Source of the DNA: Sphingobium sp. AP49
GTDB taxonomy: Bacteria > Pseudomonadota > Alphaproteobacteria > Sphingomonadales > Sphingomonadaceae
Direction of reading: 5' to 3'
Assembly (NCBI RefSeq): GCF_000281715.2
Contig: NZ_CP124576.1
Coordinates: 2,177,501-2,241,500 of the forward strand
DNA length: 64,000 nt
The first letter of the stretch is position 1, and each line of letters begins with the position of its first letter. A model generated the notes under the pieces. It had not been told where the DNA came from and did not search any database. It saw only the letters and a list, made by a program, of their open reading frames with translations. The translations under genes and the position numbers were made by a program. Positions 35,351 through 44,611 of this stretch are shown here, one piece after another.

Positions 35351-35387
35351 CGTCCGTTCCCGTACAGCTCCTGTCCGGAACCGTGCA
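35351..35387. promoter_or_regulatory. upstream pair of dyad sites for the NtrC-like regulator
   Basis: TGTCCGGAACCGTGCA (35372-35387) and the weaker CGTCCGTTCCCGTACA (35351-35366) start exactly 21 bp apart. They lie 67 to 103 bp upstream of a sigma-54 promoter and beside the regulator gene. Their dyad form and spacing of two helical turns match a pair of enhancer sites bound cooperatively. Confidence 0.6.
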
Positions 35388-35453
35388 ATCAATATCCGTG
35401 CCAGATCCTCGATCGATCATCGGATCCCATGGAAATCCGCGCGGAATGGCAAA

Positions 35454-35468
35454 TGGCATGAGCCTTGC
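35454..35468 (+). promoter_or_regulatory. sigma-54 (-24/-12) promoter
   Basis: TGGCATGAGCCTTGC matches the sigma-54 consensus TGGCAY-N6-TTGC with GG and GC in the right register. It reads toward the small exported peptide gene at 35516 and the HlyD/ABC genes beyond, with enhancer-like sites upstream. Confidence 0.75.
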
Positions 35469-35515
35469 GAAAGCGGAAGGAAAGGGAAGCTGCCGCTTTC
35501 CCATGGAGACTGACA

Positions 35516-35716
35516 ATGTATTCCCAGCCCGGCTCCTCGCTCTTTAAATCGCTCTCCGTGCTGTTTGGCGTCGCCGCCACCTTGTTGGTGATGGTCGCGC
35601 CGCAGGCGGATTCCCGGCCTTTCGGCTGCGAAACGCCTCGCCAGATAGCGGTGGAGAGCGGAAATGTCCGCTGCCCGGCGCGAGCGAGCGCCAATTGCAA
35701 GCCCTTCCTGGCCTGA
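35516..35716 (+). CDS. small exported cysteine-containing peptide, unknown function
   Basis: This 66-residue reading frame starts with an ATG preceded by GGAGA at 6 nt. Residues 9 to 30 are hydrophobic (LFKSLSVLFGVAATLLVMVA) and look like a signal peptide or a membrane anchor. The remaining 35 or so residues hold three cysteines (GCETP, RCPAR, NCKPF). It is the first gene after a sigma-54 promoter and just before the HlyD-type adaptor gene. I do not recognise a family. It could be a transporter substrate, a regulator of the sensor, or a non-conserved leader. Confidence 0.5.
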   Translation: MYSQPGSSLFKSLSVLFGVAATLLVMVAPQADSRPFGCETPRQIAVESGNVRCPARASANCKPFLA

Positions 35717-35753
35717 TGTTCGGAACCGGACAGGATATGTTCGAAACCGGACA
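35717..35753. promoter_or_regulatory. second pair of dyad sites for the NtrC-like regulator
   Basis: TGTTCGGAACCGGACA (35717-35732) and TGTTCGAAACCGGACA (35738-35753) differ by one base and start 21 bp apart, the same spacing as the upstream pair. They lie right before the HlyD-type gene. I find no good sigma-54 promoter between them and that gene. Confidence 0.65.
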
Positions 35754-35768
35754 GTGGAGCGACCGCGC

Positions 35769-37085
35769 ATGAGCGTTGTCAGCATGTCGAATGATGCTGC
35801 CCAATGCGCGCAACCGACCAGCGGGGGGGCAATGGATCGGGTGGTTCAGCGCCGGACCCTACCCTTGCGAGCGAAGATCGCTCTTGGCACGATCGGCGCA
35901 ATCGCGCTGCTGGGGGTTGCTTGGTATTATATGCCAAGCAGCAACAGCCAGAGCCTGCCAGCCGACCGCATCGTCATATCGACTGTCACACAGGGCCGGT
36001 TCGACGATTTCCTGCCGCTGCGCGCGCGCGTCACGCCGCTCATCACCGTCTATCTCGACGCGATCGAGGGGGGGCGGGTCGAGGAGGTGCTAGTCGAGGA
36101 TGGCGCCACCGTCCAGAAGGGGCAGCTGCTCGCGCGCCTCTCCAACGCCGAACTGCAACTGTCCGTCCTGGCCCGCCAGACCGAAGTGACGCAGCAGCTC
36201 AATTCGATGCGCAGCCAGGAACTGGCGCTGTCGCAGAACCGCCTCACCAATAATCGCGCCATGCTGGAGGCCGATCTCGACCTCAAGAAGGCGCAGCGCC
36301 AATATGAACGGGAAGCGCCGCTGGCCGCGCGCGGCTTCGTCGCCGGCCGGACCTTTGCCGACACGCGTGACGACCTCAGCTATCAGCGCGATCGCCGGGC
36401 CGTCCTCGCTCGTACCCAGCAGACCGATGAGCGGCTCCAGACCAGCCAGCTCGCCCAGTTGCGCGCTTCGGCAGAAACGCTGCAGTCCAGCCTTGGCGTC
36501 GCCCGCGCCAGCCTGGAGGCGCTCAATCTGCGCGCACCGGTTGCCGGCACCGTCTCTGCCTTCTCGATCCAGGTCGGTCAGTCGATGGCGCGCGGCGAGC
36601 GGCTGGGCCAGATCGACAGCCCCGGCCGCAACAAGCTGGTCGCCGGGATCGACGAATTCTATCTGCCCCGCGTCCAGCTCGGCCAAACCGCGACGGTCGA
36701 CTGGAACGGCAAGAGCTATCGGATGAAGGTCGCGAAAATCTATCCGACCGTGCGCAACGGCCAGTTTGAAATCGACCTGCAGTTCCTCGACGGCGAACCG
36801 CCCCAGATCCAGCGCGGACAGACGCTTCAGGCCAAGCTGACGCTGGGCGATCCGGTCCGCGCGCGTCTCATCCCCAATGGCAGCTTCTACAATGACACCG
36901 GCGGCAGCTGGGTGTTCGTAGTGACGCCCGACGGCGGCGAGGCGGTGAAGCGCGCCGTGCGGCTGGGCCGCCGCAACGCCGACTATATCGAGATTCTCGA
37001 CGGGCTGGAGCCCGGCGAGCAGGTGCTCACATCCCCCTATACCGGGTTTGCCGACAAGGATCGGCTGGTCCTCGAAAAGAAGTGA
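35769..37085 (+). CDS. HlyD/MacA-type periplasmic adaptor subunit
   Basis: This is a 438-residue protein with an N-terminal membrane anchor (IALGTIGAIALLGVAWYYM). A biotinyl-lipoyl half motif (VEEVLVEDGATVQKGQLLARLSNAEL), a long coiled-coil hairpin of about 110 residues, the second lipoyl half (LRAPVAGTVSAFSIQVGQ), and the membrane-proximal beta domains follow. It would link the MacB-type permease to an outer membrane channel. The start at 35769 has GGAG at a long 10-nt spacing. ATGs at 35784 and 35832 are alternatives. The ATPase gene follows almost directly. Confidence 0.88.
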   Translation: MSVVSMSNDAAQCAQPTSGGAMDRVVQRRTLPLRAKIALGTIGAIALLGVAWYYMPSSNSQSLPADRIVISTVTQGRFDDFLPLRARVTPLITVYLDAIEGGRVEEVLVEDGATVQKGQLLARLSNAELQLSVLARQTEVTQQLNSMRSQELALSQNRLTNNRAMLEADLDLKKAQRQYEREAPLAARGFVAGRTFADTRDDLSYQRDRRAVLARTQQTDERLQTSQLAQLRASAETLQSSLGVARASLEALNLRAPVAGTVSAFSIQVGQSMARGERLGQIDSPGRNKLVAGIDEFYLPRVQLGQTATVDWNGKSYRMKVAKIYPTVRNGQFEIDLQFLDGEPPQIQRGQTLQAKLTLGDPVRARLIPNGSFYNDTGGSWVFVVTPDGGEAVKRAVRLGRRNADYIEILDGLEPGEQVLTSPYTGFADKDRLVLEKK

Positions 37086-37096
37086 AAGGCAAAGAC

Positions 37097-37789
37097 ATGA
37101 CCCAAGCGTTGCTCAGCCTGCGTGAACTCAGCCGCGTCTATCGCACCGATATGGTCGAAACCACCGCGCTCGACGCGATCGACCTTGATATCTTCCAGGG
37201 CGAATTTGTCGCCATCATGGGGCCGTCGGGCTGTGGCAAGTCGACTTTGCTGAACGTCATCGGCATGCTCGATAGTCCGTCGAGCGGCTCATACCGCTTT
37301 GGCGACACCGAAATTGCCAGCCTGCCCGAACCCAAGTTGGCGGGCATTCGCAAGACGCATCTCGGCTTCATCTTCCAGAGCTTCAACCTGATCGACGAGC
37401 TGAGTGTAGCCGAGAATATCGAACTCGCCCTGCTCTATCACGCCATGCCCGCCGCCGAGCGCAAGGCGAAGGTCGAAGCGGTTATGGATCGGGTCGGCAT
37501 CGCTCATCGTGCCCGCCATCGGCCAAGCCAGTTGTCGGGCGGTCAGCAGCAGCGCGTCGCCGTTGCTCGCGCGCTCGTGTCCGAACCCCGCCTGATCCTG
37601 GCCGACGAACCGACCGGCAACCTTGACACCAGCCATGGCGAAGAAGTGATGAAGATGCTCCAGACGCTCAACGCCGAAGGATCGACCATCGTCATGGTCA
37701 CCCATTCGCCCGCCCATGCCGACTATGCCAGCCGCGTCGTCCACATGCTGGACGGCCGCATCCTGCAGGAACGGCGCCGCGCCGCCTGA
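37097..37789 (+). CDS. ABC transporter ATP-binding protein (MacB/LolD type)
   Basis: This is a 230-residue ATPase with Walker [10 protein letters not shown], the Q-loop FIFQSFNLI, signature [15 protein letters not shown], Walker [13 protein letters not shown] and the H-loop VTHSP. The DEPTGNLD form and the size are typical of the MacB/LolD family, which drives mechanotransmission rather than passage through the membrane. A GTG at 37082 that overlaps the adaptor stop could give five extra residues. Confidence 0.92.
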   Translation: MTQALLSLRELSRVYRTDMVETTALDAIDLDIFQGEFVAIMGPSGCGKSTLLNVIGMLDSPSSGSYRFGDTEIASLPEPKLAGIRKTHLGFIFQSFNLIDELSVAENIELALLYHAMPAAERKAKVEAVMDRVGIAHRARHRPSQLSGGQQQRVAVARALVSEPRLILADEPTGNLDTSHGEEVMKMLQTLNAEGSTIVMVTHSPAHADYASRVVHMLDGRILQERRRAA

Positions 37790-37813
37790 TAGCCCAAGAC
37801 GGAGAGACTTCCC

Positions 37814-40318
37814 ATGTGGCGCAATTATCTGACGGTCGGCCTGCGGTCGCTGCTCAAGAGCCGGACCTATGCGGCGATCAACATATTGGGGCTGGCGACC
37901 GGCATGGCAGCCTGCCTCATCATCCTGCTGTTTGTCCGCAATGAACTGACCTTCGACGCCTGGCTGCCGCAGGCGGACCGGACCTTCCAGTTCCAGACCT
38001 ATTATACCGATCCGCATGGCGGCCGGGAAAATAATCTCCAGATGGCGCCGTATGTCGCGCAGGCGGCGCTGCGGAAGGATTTCCCGCAGATCGCCGCGTC
38101 CGTCCATCTGCTTTCGGCGGGGCCGGTCGCGTTACGCAACGGCGTCGCGACCGAAGTGGACGAAATGAAATTCGTCGATGGCCCGGTTTTCGACGTGCTC
38201 GACCTGCCGCTGGTGAAGGGCGATCCCCGCACCGCGCTGGCCAAGCCCGGCGACATGGTGCTGACCGACAGCGAGGCGAAGCGCCGTTTCGGCAGCGAAG
38301 ATCCGGTGGGCCAGACGCTGACGCTCATCTCGCGCGGCATCTCGACCGATTATCGCATCAATGGCGTGCTCAAGGACCTGCCCAAGGCCTCGCACCTCAA
38401 GATCACCATGCTCGCCCGCTATGATCCGCCCAGCTACTGGACGCAGACGCCCGATTTCCTCAGCCAATATGGCTGGCAATCGGGCTGGATCTATCTCCGG
38501 CTGAAGCCCGGTGCCGACGTCAAGGCGATCAACGCCCAGCTGCCGCAATGGGAAAAGCGCAACATTCCCGACCAGTTTTTCGGGGGGCGTCGCTTCAACC
38601 AGGGCGATGACATGAACTTCGCCCTGGTCAATGTGCGCGACGTCCATCTCGGCCGGGCGCAGAATGGGTCGATGACGCCGGGCAATGATCGCGGGTCGAT
38701 CATCACCTTCGCCATCGTCGCGCTGCTGATCCTGGGCATGGCCTGCGTCAATTTCGTCAACCTGGCCACGGCCCGCGCCAGCCAGCGCGCTCGTGAGGTT
38801 GCGCTGCGCAAGGTGCTGGGCGCCAACCGCCGCCAGCTGGTGCTGCAATTCATCGGCGAATCCATCCTGGTTTCGGCGGTGGCGATGCTGGTCGCGCTGG
38901 CGCTGACCGAATTGCTGTTGCCCCTGGTGAGCCGCTTCCTCGACGCGGATCTCACGCTCCATTATTTCGGCAGCGGCGGTCTCATCCTGCCGATCATCGG
39001 CCTGGTGCTGCTGGTCGGCGTGGCCGGCGGCGCCTATCCCGCCTTCTACCTGTCCCGCTTCCAGCCCGCCCGCGTGCTGAAGGCGAACAAGTCGGCGGCC
39101 GATGCGGAGGGATCGGGCCGGCTGCGCAGCGCGCTGGTCGTCGCCCAGTTCGCCGTGTCGATCGGCCTCATCATCTGCACCGCGGTGGTCTATGCCCAGA
39201 CCCTCTATGCCCGCAATTCCGATCCCGGCTACAAGCGCGACGGGCTGATCCAGATTTCCGGCATCAGCCGCCGCCAGCTCGACCCGGTGCTCGACACGAT
39301 GGTGCGGGAAATCGAGAAGGTCGACGGCGTGACTTCGGTCGGCCGTACCAATATCGGCATCAGCACCACCAACAACACCAATAGCGGCATATTGGTGCCC
39401 GGCCGTGAAGAGCCCATCAGCATGGGCATCTATCAGGTCGACACGAAATTCTTCGACACGATGGGCATCAAGCTGCTGGCCGGGCGGAGCTTCGACATCA
39501 ACCGGCCGATCGACGACATCACTCGGCCTTTCCCGGAGGATCCGGCGGCCGAACGCGCCTTTGCCGCGCGCGGGGCCAACACCGTCGTCAATGAACTGGC
39601 GGTCAAGCGGCTGGGCTTTGCCTCGCCGCAGGACGCGATCGGCAAGCAGGTGCGTGGCGGCCTGGTGCGCGACGAATTTGGTGGCAGCGTTCCGATCACC
39701 ATCATCGGCGTCGTGCAGGATTCACGCTTCCGTTCGATCCGCGACCCGATGGACCCGATCTTCTTCCTTTATGATCAGGACAATCATAATGAGATGCTGA
39801 TCCGCTATCATGGCAATCCGGCGACAGTGCTGGCGCGGATCGAGAGTGTGTGGAAACGCCTTGCCCCCGAAGTGCCCTTCACCGCCCGCTTCAGCGACGA
39901 CATCGTGCGCGAAGTCTATCATGCCGAGGAAGCTCGCGCCCAGGCCTTCGCCGCCTTTGCCCTGTTGGCGGTGATCGTCGGTTGCCTCGGCCTGTTCGGG
40001 CTGTCCGCCTTCACGGCCCAGCGCCGCACCAAGGAAATCGGCATTCGTAAGGTGCTTGGCGCCAGTACCTGGCGGATCGTGCAACTGCTAGTCTGGCAGT
40101 TCACCCGCCCGGTGCTGATCGCCAACCTGATTGCCTGGCCGATCGCCTGGTGGCTGATGCGAGACTGGCTCAATGGCTTCGACGCGCGGATTGCGCTGAC
40201 GCCGTTGCCCTTCCTGATGGCGGGCGGATTGGCGCTGGTCATCGCGGTGGGAACGATCGGTGCGCACAGCTTCCGCGTTGCGCGAACCAATCCCATCCAC
40301 GCATTGCGCTACGAATGA
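37814..40318 (+). CDS. ABC transporter permease, MacB/FtsX type with duplicated core
   Basis: This 834-residue protein has two MacB periplasmic core/FtsX units. It shows N-terminal helix INILGLATGMAACLIILLFV, a periplasmic domain, the first FtsX domain (ITFAIVALLILGMACVNFVNLATARASQRAREVALRKVLGA), a second periplasmic domain from about residue 470, and a final FtsX domain (FALLAVIVGCLGLFGLSAFTAQRRTKEIGIRKVLGAS). Eight membrane helices are expected. Together with the adaptor and ATPase it forms a MacAB-like exporter, likely of peptides, lipids or antimicrobials. The signal is unknown. Confidence 0.9.
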   Translation: MWRNYLTVGLRSLLKSRTYAAINILGLATGMAACLIILLFVRNELTFDAWLPQADRTFQFQTYYTDPHGGRENNLQMAPYVAQAALRKDFPQIAASVHLLSAGPVALRNGVATEVDEMKFVDGPVFDVLDLPLVKGDPRTALAKPGDMVLTDSEAKRRFGSEDPVGQTLTLISRGISTDYRINGVLKDLPKASHLKITMLARYDPPSYWTQTPDFLSQYGWQSGWIYLRLKPGADVKAINAQLPQWEKRNIPDQFFGGRRFNQGDDMNFALVNVRDVHLGRAQNGSMTPGNDRGSIITFAIVALLILGMACVNFVNLATARASQRAREVALRKVLGANRRQLVLQFIGESILVSAVAMLVALALTELLLPLVSRFLDADLTLHYFGSGGLILPIIGLVLLVGVAGGAYPAFYLSRFQPARVLKANKSAADAEGSGRLRSALVVAQFAVSIGLIICTAVVYAQTLYARNSDPGYKRDGLIQISGISRRQLDPVLDTMVREIEKVDGVTSVGRTNIGISTTNNTNSGILVPGREEPISMGIYQVDTKFFDTMGIKLLAGRSFDINRPIDDITRPFPEDPAAERAFAARGANTVVNELAVKRLGFASPQDAIGKQVRGGLVRDEFGGSVPITIIGVVQDSRFRSIRDPMDPIFFLYDQDNHNEMLIRYHGNPATVLARIESVWKRLAPEVPFTARFSDDIVREVYHAEEARAQAFAAFALLAVIVGCLGLFGLSAFTAQRRTKEIGIRKVLGASTWRIVQLLVWQFTRPVLIANLIAWPIAWWLMRDWLNGFDARIALTPLPFLMAGGLALVIAVGTIGAHSFRVARTNPIHALRYE

Positions 40319-40327
40319 TGAAGGAAG

Positions 40328-40365
40328 GAGGTGATGATCCGATCCATCGGTCGGATCATCACCTC
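40328..40365. terminator. bidirectional hairpin between convergent permease and ilvD genes
   Basis: A perfect 15-bp stem (GAGGTGATGATCCGA and its complement) closes an 8-nt loop. It lies in the 61-bp gap between two convergent stops. No long T-run follows, so termination strength is uncertain. Confidence 0.6.
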
Positions 40366-40379
40366 ATGCGCTTGGCCGA

Positions 40380-42233
40380 TCAGTCCTTTTCGACCTGGCT
40401 GACGTCGCGCACCGCGCCGCGCGCAGCGTTGGTGGTGAGCGCAGCATAGGCGCGCAGCGCTGGCGAGACATTGCGCTTGCGGCCAAAGGGCTTCCACGCC
40501 TTCTTGCCACGTTCGACCATCTCCTCATGGCGCCGGGCCAGTTCGGCATCGTCGACCGCGAGATGAATGCCACGATTGGGGATATCGATCAGGATCGGAT
40601 CGCCGGTGACGACCAGCGCGATCAGCCCGCCTTCCGCCGCTTCGGGCGAGACATGGCCGATCGACAGGCCCGATGTGCCACCCGAGAAGCGCCCGTCGGT
40701 GATGAGGGCGCAGGCCTTGCCCAGCCCCTTCGACTTCAGATAGCTGGTCGGGTAGAGCATTTCCTGCATGCCCGGCCCGCCCTTTGGCCCTTCATAGCGG
40801 ATGACGACAATGTCGCCCGCCTTCACCTCATTGCCCAAAATCCCCGCGACCGCTGCGTCCTGGCTTTCATAGACGCGCGCGGTGCCGTGGAAGGTCAGGA
40901 CGCTGTCGTCGACGCCTGCCGTCTTCACGATGCAGCCTTCGGGCGCGAGATTGCCGAACAGCACGGCGAGGCCGCCATCCTTGGAGAAGGGATGTTCGGC
41001 ACTGCGGATGACCCCGGTCTGGCGATCCATGTCCAGTTCCTTCCAGCGGTTGCTCTGGCTGAAGGCCTGGGTGGTACGCACGCCGCCGGGCGCCGCCTTG
41101 AAGAACTCCTGCACGCTCTCGCTGTTGGTGCGGCTGATGTCCCAGCGGTTAAGCGCATCCGCCATGGTCGGCGCATGGACGGTGGGCAGCGAGGTATCGA
41201 GCAGGCTCGCCCGGTCGAGCTGGCCCAGGATCGCCATGATGCCACCGGCGCGGTGGACATCCTCCATATGCACGTCCTGCTTGGCCGGGGCGACCTTGCA
41301 CAGGCAGGGGACGCGGCGCGACAGCCGGTCGATATCGGCCATGGTGAAATGCACTTCGCCCTCATGCGCGGCGGCGAGCAGGTGCAGCACGGTGTTGGTC
41401 GAACCGCCCATGGCGATGTCCAGGCTCATCGCATTTTCAAAAGCGGCGAAGCTGGCAATGCTGCGCGGCAGGGCGGAGGCATCATCCTGCTCATACCAGC
41501 GCTTGGCGAGATCGACGATCGTGTGCCCCGCCTCGCGGAACAGCTTTTCGCGGTCGGCATGGGTCGCGAGGACCGATCCGTTACCCGGCAGCGACAGGCC
41601 CAGTGCTTCGGTCAGGCAGTTCATCGAATTGGCGGTGAACATGCCCGAGCAACTGCCGCAGGTGGGGCAGGCGGCCTTTTCGATCGCCGCGACTTCCTCG
41701 TCGGTATAATTGTCGTCGGCAGCGACGACCATGGCATCGACCAGGTCGAGCGCGACGGTCTGTCCGCGAATGTCCGCCTTGCCGGCCTCCATCGGCCCGC
41801 CCGAGACGAAGATGGCGGGGATGTTGAGGCGCATCGCAGCCATCAGCATGCCGGGCGTGATCTTGTCGCAGTTGGAAATGCAGACGAGCGCGTCGGCGCA
41901 GTGCGCATTGGCCATATATTCGACGCTGTCGGCGATCAGGTCGCGGCTGGGCAGCGAATAGAGCATCCCATCATGCCCCATGGCGATGCCGTCATCGACC
42001 GCAATGCAGTTAAATTCCTTGGCGACGCCGCCGGCCGCTTCAATCTCGCGCGCGACCAACTGGCCCAGATCCTTCAAATGGACATGGCCCGGCACGAACT
42101 GGGTGAAGCTGTTGGCGATGGCGATGATCGGCTTGCCGAAATCCGCGTCGGTCATGCCTGTGGCGCGCCACAAGCCGCGCGCGCCGGCCATATTACGGCC
42201 ATGGGTACTGGTGCGTGAACGATAATGAGGCAT
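40380..42233 (-). CDS. ilvD: dihydroxy-acid dehydratase
   Basis: This is a 617-residue enzyme with the IlvD/Edd signatures: iron-sulfur cysteines in [13 protein letters not shown] and in [18 protein letters not shown], and [16 protein letters not shown]. The sequence starting [27 protein letters not shown] is that of true branched-chain amino acid IlvD, as opposed to phosphogluconate dehydratase. It converts dihydroxyisovalerate and dihydroxymethylvalerate to the 2-keto acids for valine and isoleucine. A LysR regulator gene diverges from it. Confidence 0.96.
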   Translation of the reverse strand: MPHYRSRTSTHGRNMAGARGLWRATGMTDADFGKPIIAIANSFTQFVPGHVHLKDLGQLVAREIEAAGGVAKEFNCIAVDDGIAMGHDGMLYSLPSRDLIADSVEYMANAHCADALVCISNCDKITPGMLMAAMRLNIPAIFVSGGPMEAGKADIRGQTVALDLVDAMVVAADDNYTDEEVAAIEKAACPTCGSCSGMFTANSMNCLTEALGLSLPGNGSVLATHADREKLFREAGHTIVDLAKRWYEQDDASALPRSIASFAAFENAMSLDIAMGGSTNTVLHLLAAAHEGEVHFTMADIDRLSRRVPCLCKVAPAKQDVHMEDVHRAGGIMAILGQLDRASLLDTSLPTVHAPTMADALNRWDISRTNSESVQEFFKAAPGGVRTTQAFSQSNRWKELDMDRQTGVIRSAEHPFSKDGGLAVLFGNLAPEGCIVKTAGVDDSVLTFHGTARVYESQDAAVAGILGNEVKAGDIVVIRYEGPKGGPGMQEMLYPTSYLKSKGLGKACALITDGRFSGGTSGLSIGHVSPEAAEGGLIALVVTGDPILIDIPNRGIHLAVDDAELARRHEEMVERGKKAWKPFGRKRNVSPALRAYAALTTNAARGAVRDVSQVEKD

Positions 42234-42346
42234 TTTGCGCCATTCCTGTAATCTTGTTTCCCTGCAATGGCTGCGCCCTACGCCTTTGCACGAAGGTTGT
42301 GAAATATATTATTGGGTTATTATAAGGTCGACAGGAGACTTTATCC

Positions 42347-43309
42347 ATGATCGATCTGCGTTCGCTCCGTCATTTTCTGGCCGTTGCCGATACCCTGCAT
42401 TTCGGGCGTGCGGCCGAGCAACTGGGCATGACCCAGCCGCCGCTCAGCCAGTCCATCCTCGCATTGGAACGAGAACTTGGCGCGCCGCTCTTCACCCGGT
42501 CGAAGCGCAGTGTGGCCCTGACGGGCTTTGGCCGGCAGTGGCTGGCGCATGTGCGCCCTGCGGTGGAAGGGGTCGCCCGGCTACCGGACATCGCCCAGCG
42601 CCTGCGTGACGGAACGACGGGACAGATCGGATTGAGCTTCGTCAGCACGGCCGATTATAGTCTGCTACCGATGCTGGTCAGGGAGTATGCGGCGCATTTC
42701 CCCGATGTGGAGATCGCTCTGACCGAAGCGACCAGCGATGTCCAAATCGCCAGCCTGCTGGAAGGAATGGGAGATGCGGGTATCATCATCTCTCCCGATG
42801 CTGCCCTGCCCGAGGCGCTGAGCTATATGGCGCTGCTGCGCGAACCGCTTGTGGTGGCAGTGCCGGACAATTGGGTGGTGCCGGGAAAAGGCAGAGGCGA
42901 CGACTGGCTGGACCAACCTCTGGTCCTGTTTCCGCGCCGGGTTGCACCCGCCTTCCACGATGTGGTGACCGGCTATTTGCGTGGGCGGGGTCAGCGCGTG
43001 GAGGTCCGGCAGGAAGCGATCCAGATGCAGACGATCATCAGTCTGGTATCGGCGGGCATGGGGGTTGCGCTGGTCCCCGCCTCGCTACGCAATCTGGCAC
43101 GAACGGGGGTGCGTTATCTTGACCTTGACGATGCGCCGGTTCTGGAAACGGGGCTGGCCTGGCGCAAGGCGGATGACGGTGCAACGCTGGCCGGGCTGCT
43201 GGGTGTCGCGCGCCAGCACAGTGACCTCATCCAAAAGAAGCCCCGCCGCACAAGGGAATGCGGCGGGGCCGAGGTTCAGGGAGGTGTCACTTCAAGGGGG
43301 GAGAAGTGA
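42347..43309 (+). CDS. LysR-family transcriptional regulator
   Basis: This is a 320-residue regulator. The N-terminal helix-turn-helix reads LRHFLAVADTLHFGRAAEQLGMTQPPLSQSILALERELG. The effector domain follows (GQIGLSFVSTADYSLLPMLVREYAAHFPDVEIAL). It diverges from ilvD across 113 bp, an arrangement like IlvY-ilvC, but a link to branched-chain synthesis is only positional. The last 20 or so residues are polar and hydrophilic and probably not part of the fold. Confidence 0.9.
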   Translation: MIDLRSLRHFLAVADTLHFGRAAEQLGMTQPPLSQSILALERELGAPLFTRSKRSVALTGFGRQWLAHVRPAVEGVARLPDIAQRLRDGTTGQIGLSFVSTADYSLLPMLVREYAAHFPDVEIALTEATSDVQIASLLEGMGDAGIIISPDAALPEALSYMALLREPLVVAVPDNWVVPGKGRGDDWLDQPLVLFPRRVAPAFHDVVTGYLRGRGQRVEVRQEAIQMQTIISLVSAGMGVALVPASLRNLARTGVRYLDLDDAPVLETGLAWRKADDGATLAGLLGVARQHSDLIQKKPRRTRECGGAEVQGGVTSRGEK

Positions 43310-43360
43310 CGAGGACCGCTATAGCGGCGCCGGATGAACGCCATGTGAAGCAATGCGCGC

Positions 43361-44528
43361 TTATTCCGGTTTCTTGGGCAGTGCTATTTCGGCGACGGCA
43401 GTGCAGATGACCGTACCTTTCTGATTGGCCATGGTCTGCTTGACCTGGATCAGATGTCGCCCGTCGGCGTCGATCATCTTGTCGACGATCGCACCATTTT
43501 GCACGGTGATGTCGCCACTCAGCGCGGGCGCGCGGTAGGACGCATTGGAATGCACGACCATGCCATGCTCGCCGGCCCACCCGCTCAAATAATCGGTCAC
43601 CCACGACCCCATCGACGCGCCATAGCCATAGGCGCGGGGCATGCCGATCCGTCGGGCATATTTCGGGAAAAGATGGCCGCGCGAAGGCCCGTAATAGGCA
43701 CCATCGGTCAGGGCCGGATTAAGCAACTGCATGTCCGGATCATTTTCATAACCCGCCATTTCCGGGTGAAGCCCAGTGCTTCGAGATCATTTTTGCGCAG
43801 ATCCATCGTGCCCCAGATATTGACCAGATAGGCACGCCATTCAGTGGCGAAGCTGGCCACGCTGTGCGGGCCGAAGACGCGCTCGGGCAGTTGGTCGCCG
43901 ATCGCGACCTCATCCCACCAGCGTGGCTTATGAGCAAGGTCGCGCAACATCTCGACCCAACCGAGCTTGCGCGCTTCCAGAGCATCGACATCTTCATCGC
44001 TCCATTCAGGCTCCTCTGAATCGGAGAGATCGGTGGCTGCGCCCCCAGCATGGGCGCTGTAGCGGATCGATGTGGAGCGTTGGCGCGCAATGAAGTCGCC
44101 ATGCTGATTATAATAATTATTGTCGCCGCGCTGGAAGCAGGTCGGGCCGGCGAATTTGGTGTCCTTGACGACATAGTCGAACGGAATGCGTTCGTTGCGG
44201 ATCGTGTCGCCACCAAAAACGCGCGGGCCATAGAACCACCATTCGTCCCCGCCGAACAGCAGGTGGGAATTGGCGATCCGGCCGACACAGGCAGGGGCGG
44301 CACCATGGCCGTCATCGGTGGCGATGCAAAAGCTTTGGGGGCTACCAGCCGACCCCAGTGGCTGGCCATGGCAAAGGCCGGATCATAATGGAGCAGGTTG
44401 GGATAATGCATGGCATGGACCCAGCGACGGATATCATTGTTGCCGATCGGTTCGCGCAGAGGCGAGGAATCCATCACCTTGCCCAGATATTGGTCGATGT
44501 CGGAACAATCCAGCGTGGCCATATTCAT
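43361..44528 (-). pseudogene. two-hotdog (FAS1-like/MaoC) dehydratase broken by two frameshifts
   Basis: Three minus-strand frames join into one protein of about 390 residues. The first part (DIDQYLGKVMDSS to LVAP) shifts at the five-C run complementary to 44337-44341; one extra C would give APQSFCIATDDGHG. The second part (LLFGGDEWWFYGPRVFGGD to NDLEALGFTR) shifts near 43763; one extra base would give GFTREMAGYEN. The third part (NDPDMQLLNPALTDGAYYGPSRGHL to AEIALPKK) is the C-terminal MaoC domain. The codon phases (2, 0, 1 mod 3) fit two single-base losses. Members are hydratases or dehydratases of acyl-CoA-like substrates. A sequencing error is possible. Confidence 0.8.
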
Positions 44529-44611
44529 ACGCATCTCTCCTCTGGTCCGATTGAGACCCGTCAAAGATGGCGGGGCAAGAGGGCTTGCGCAGCAATCGCC
44601 TTCGCGATGGA

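Noticed and set aside
40380..42233. Phosphogluconate dehydratase (Edd) as identity for the dehydratase near the gluconate genes
   Set aside because: The N-terminus and iron-sulfur segments match branched-chain IlvD, and the gene lies 18 kb away from gntK.
42234..42346. Specific LysR operator between ilvD and the LysR gene
   Set aside because: The AT-rich patch (ATATTATTGGGTTATTATAA) has no clear T-N11-A dyad that I could define with confidence.
43746..44564. A 272-residue intact gene in one frame
   Set aside because: Only its first 65 or so residues belong to the dehydratase family. After the C5 run the true coding sequence continues in another frame, so the long frame is partly a shadow.
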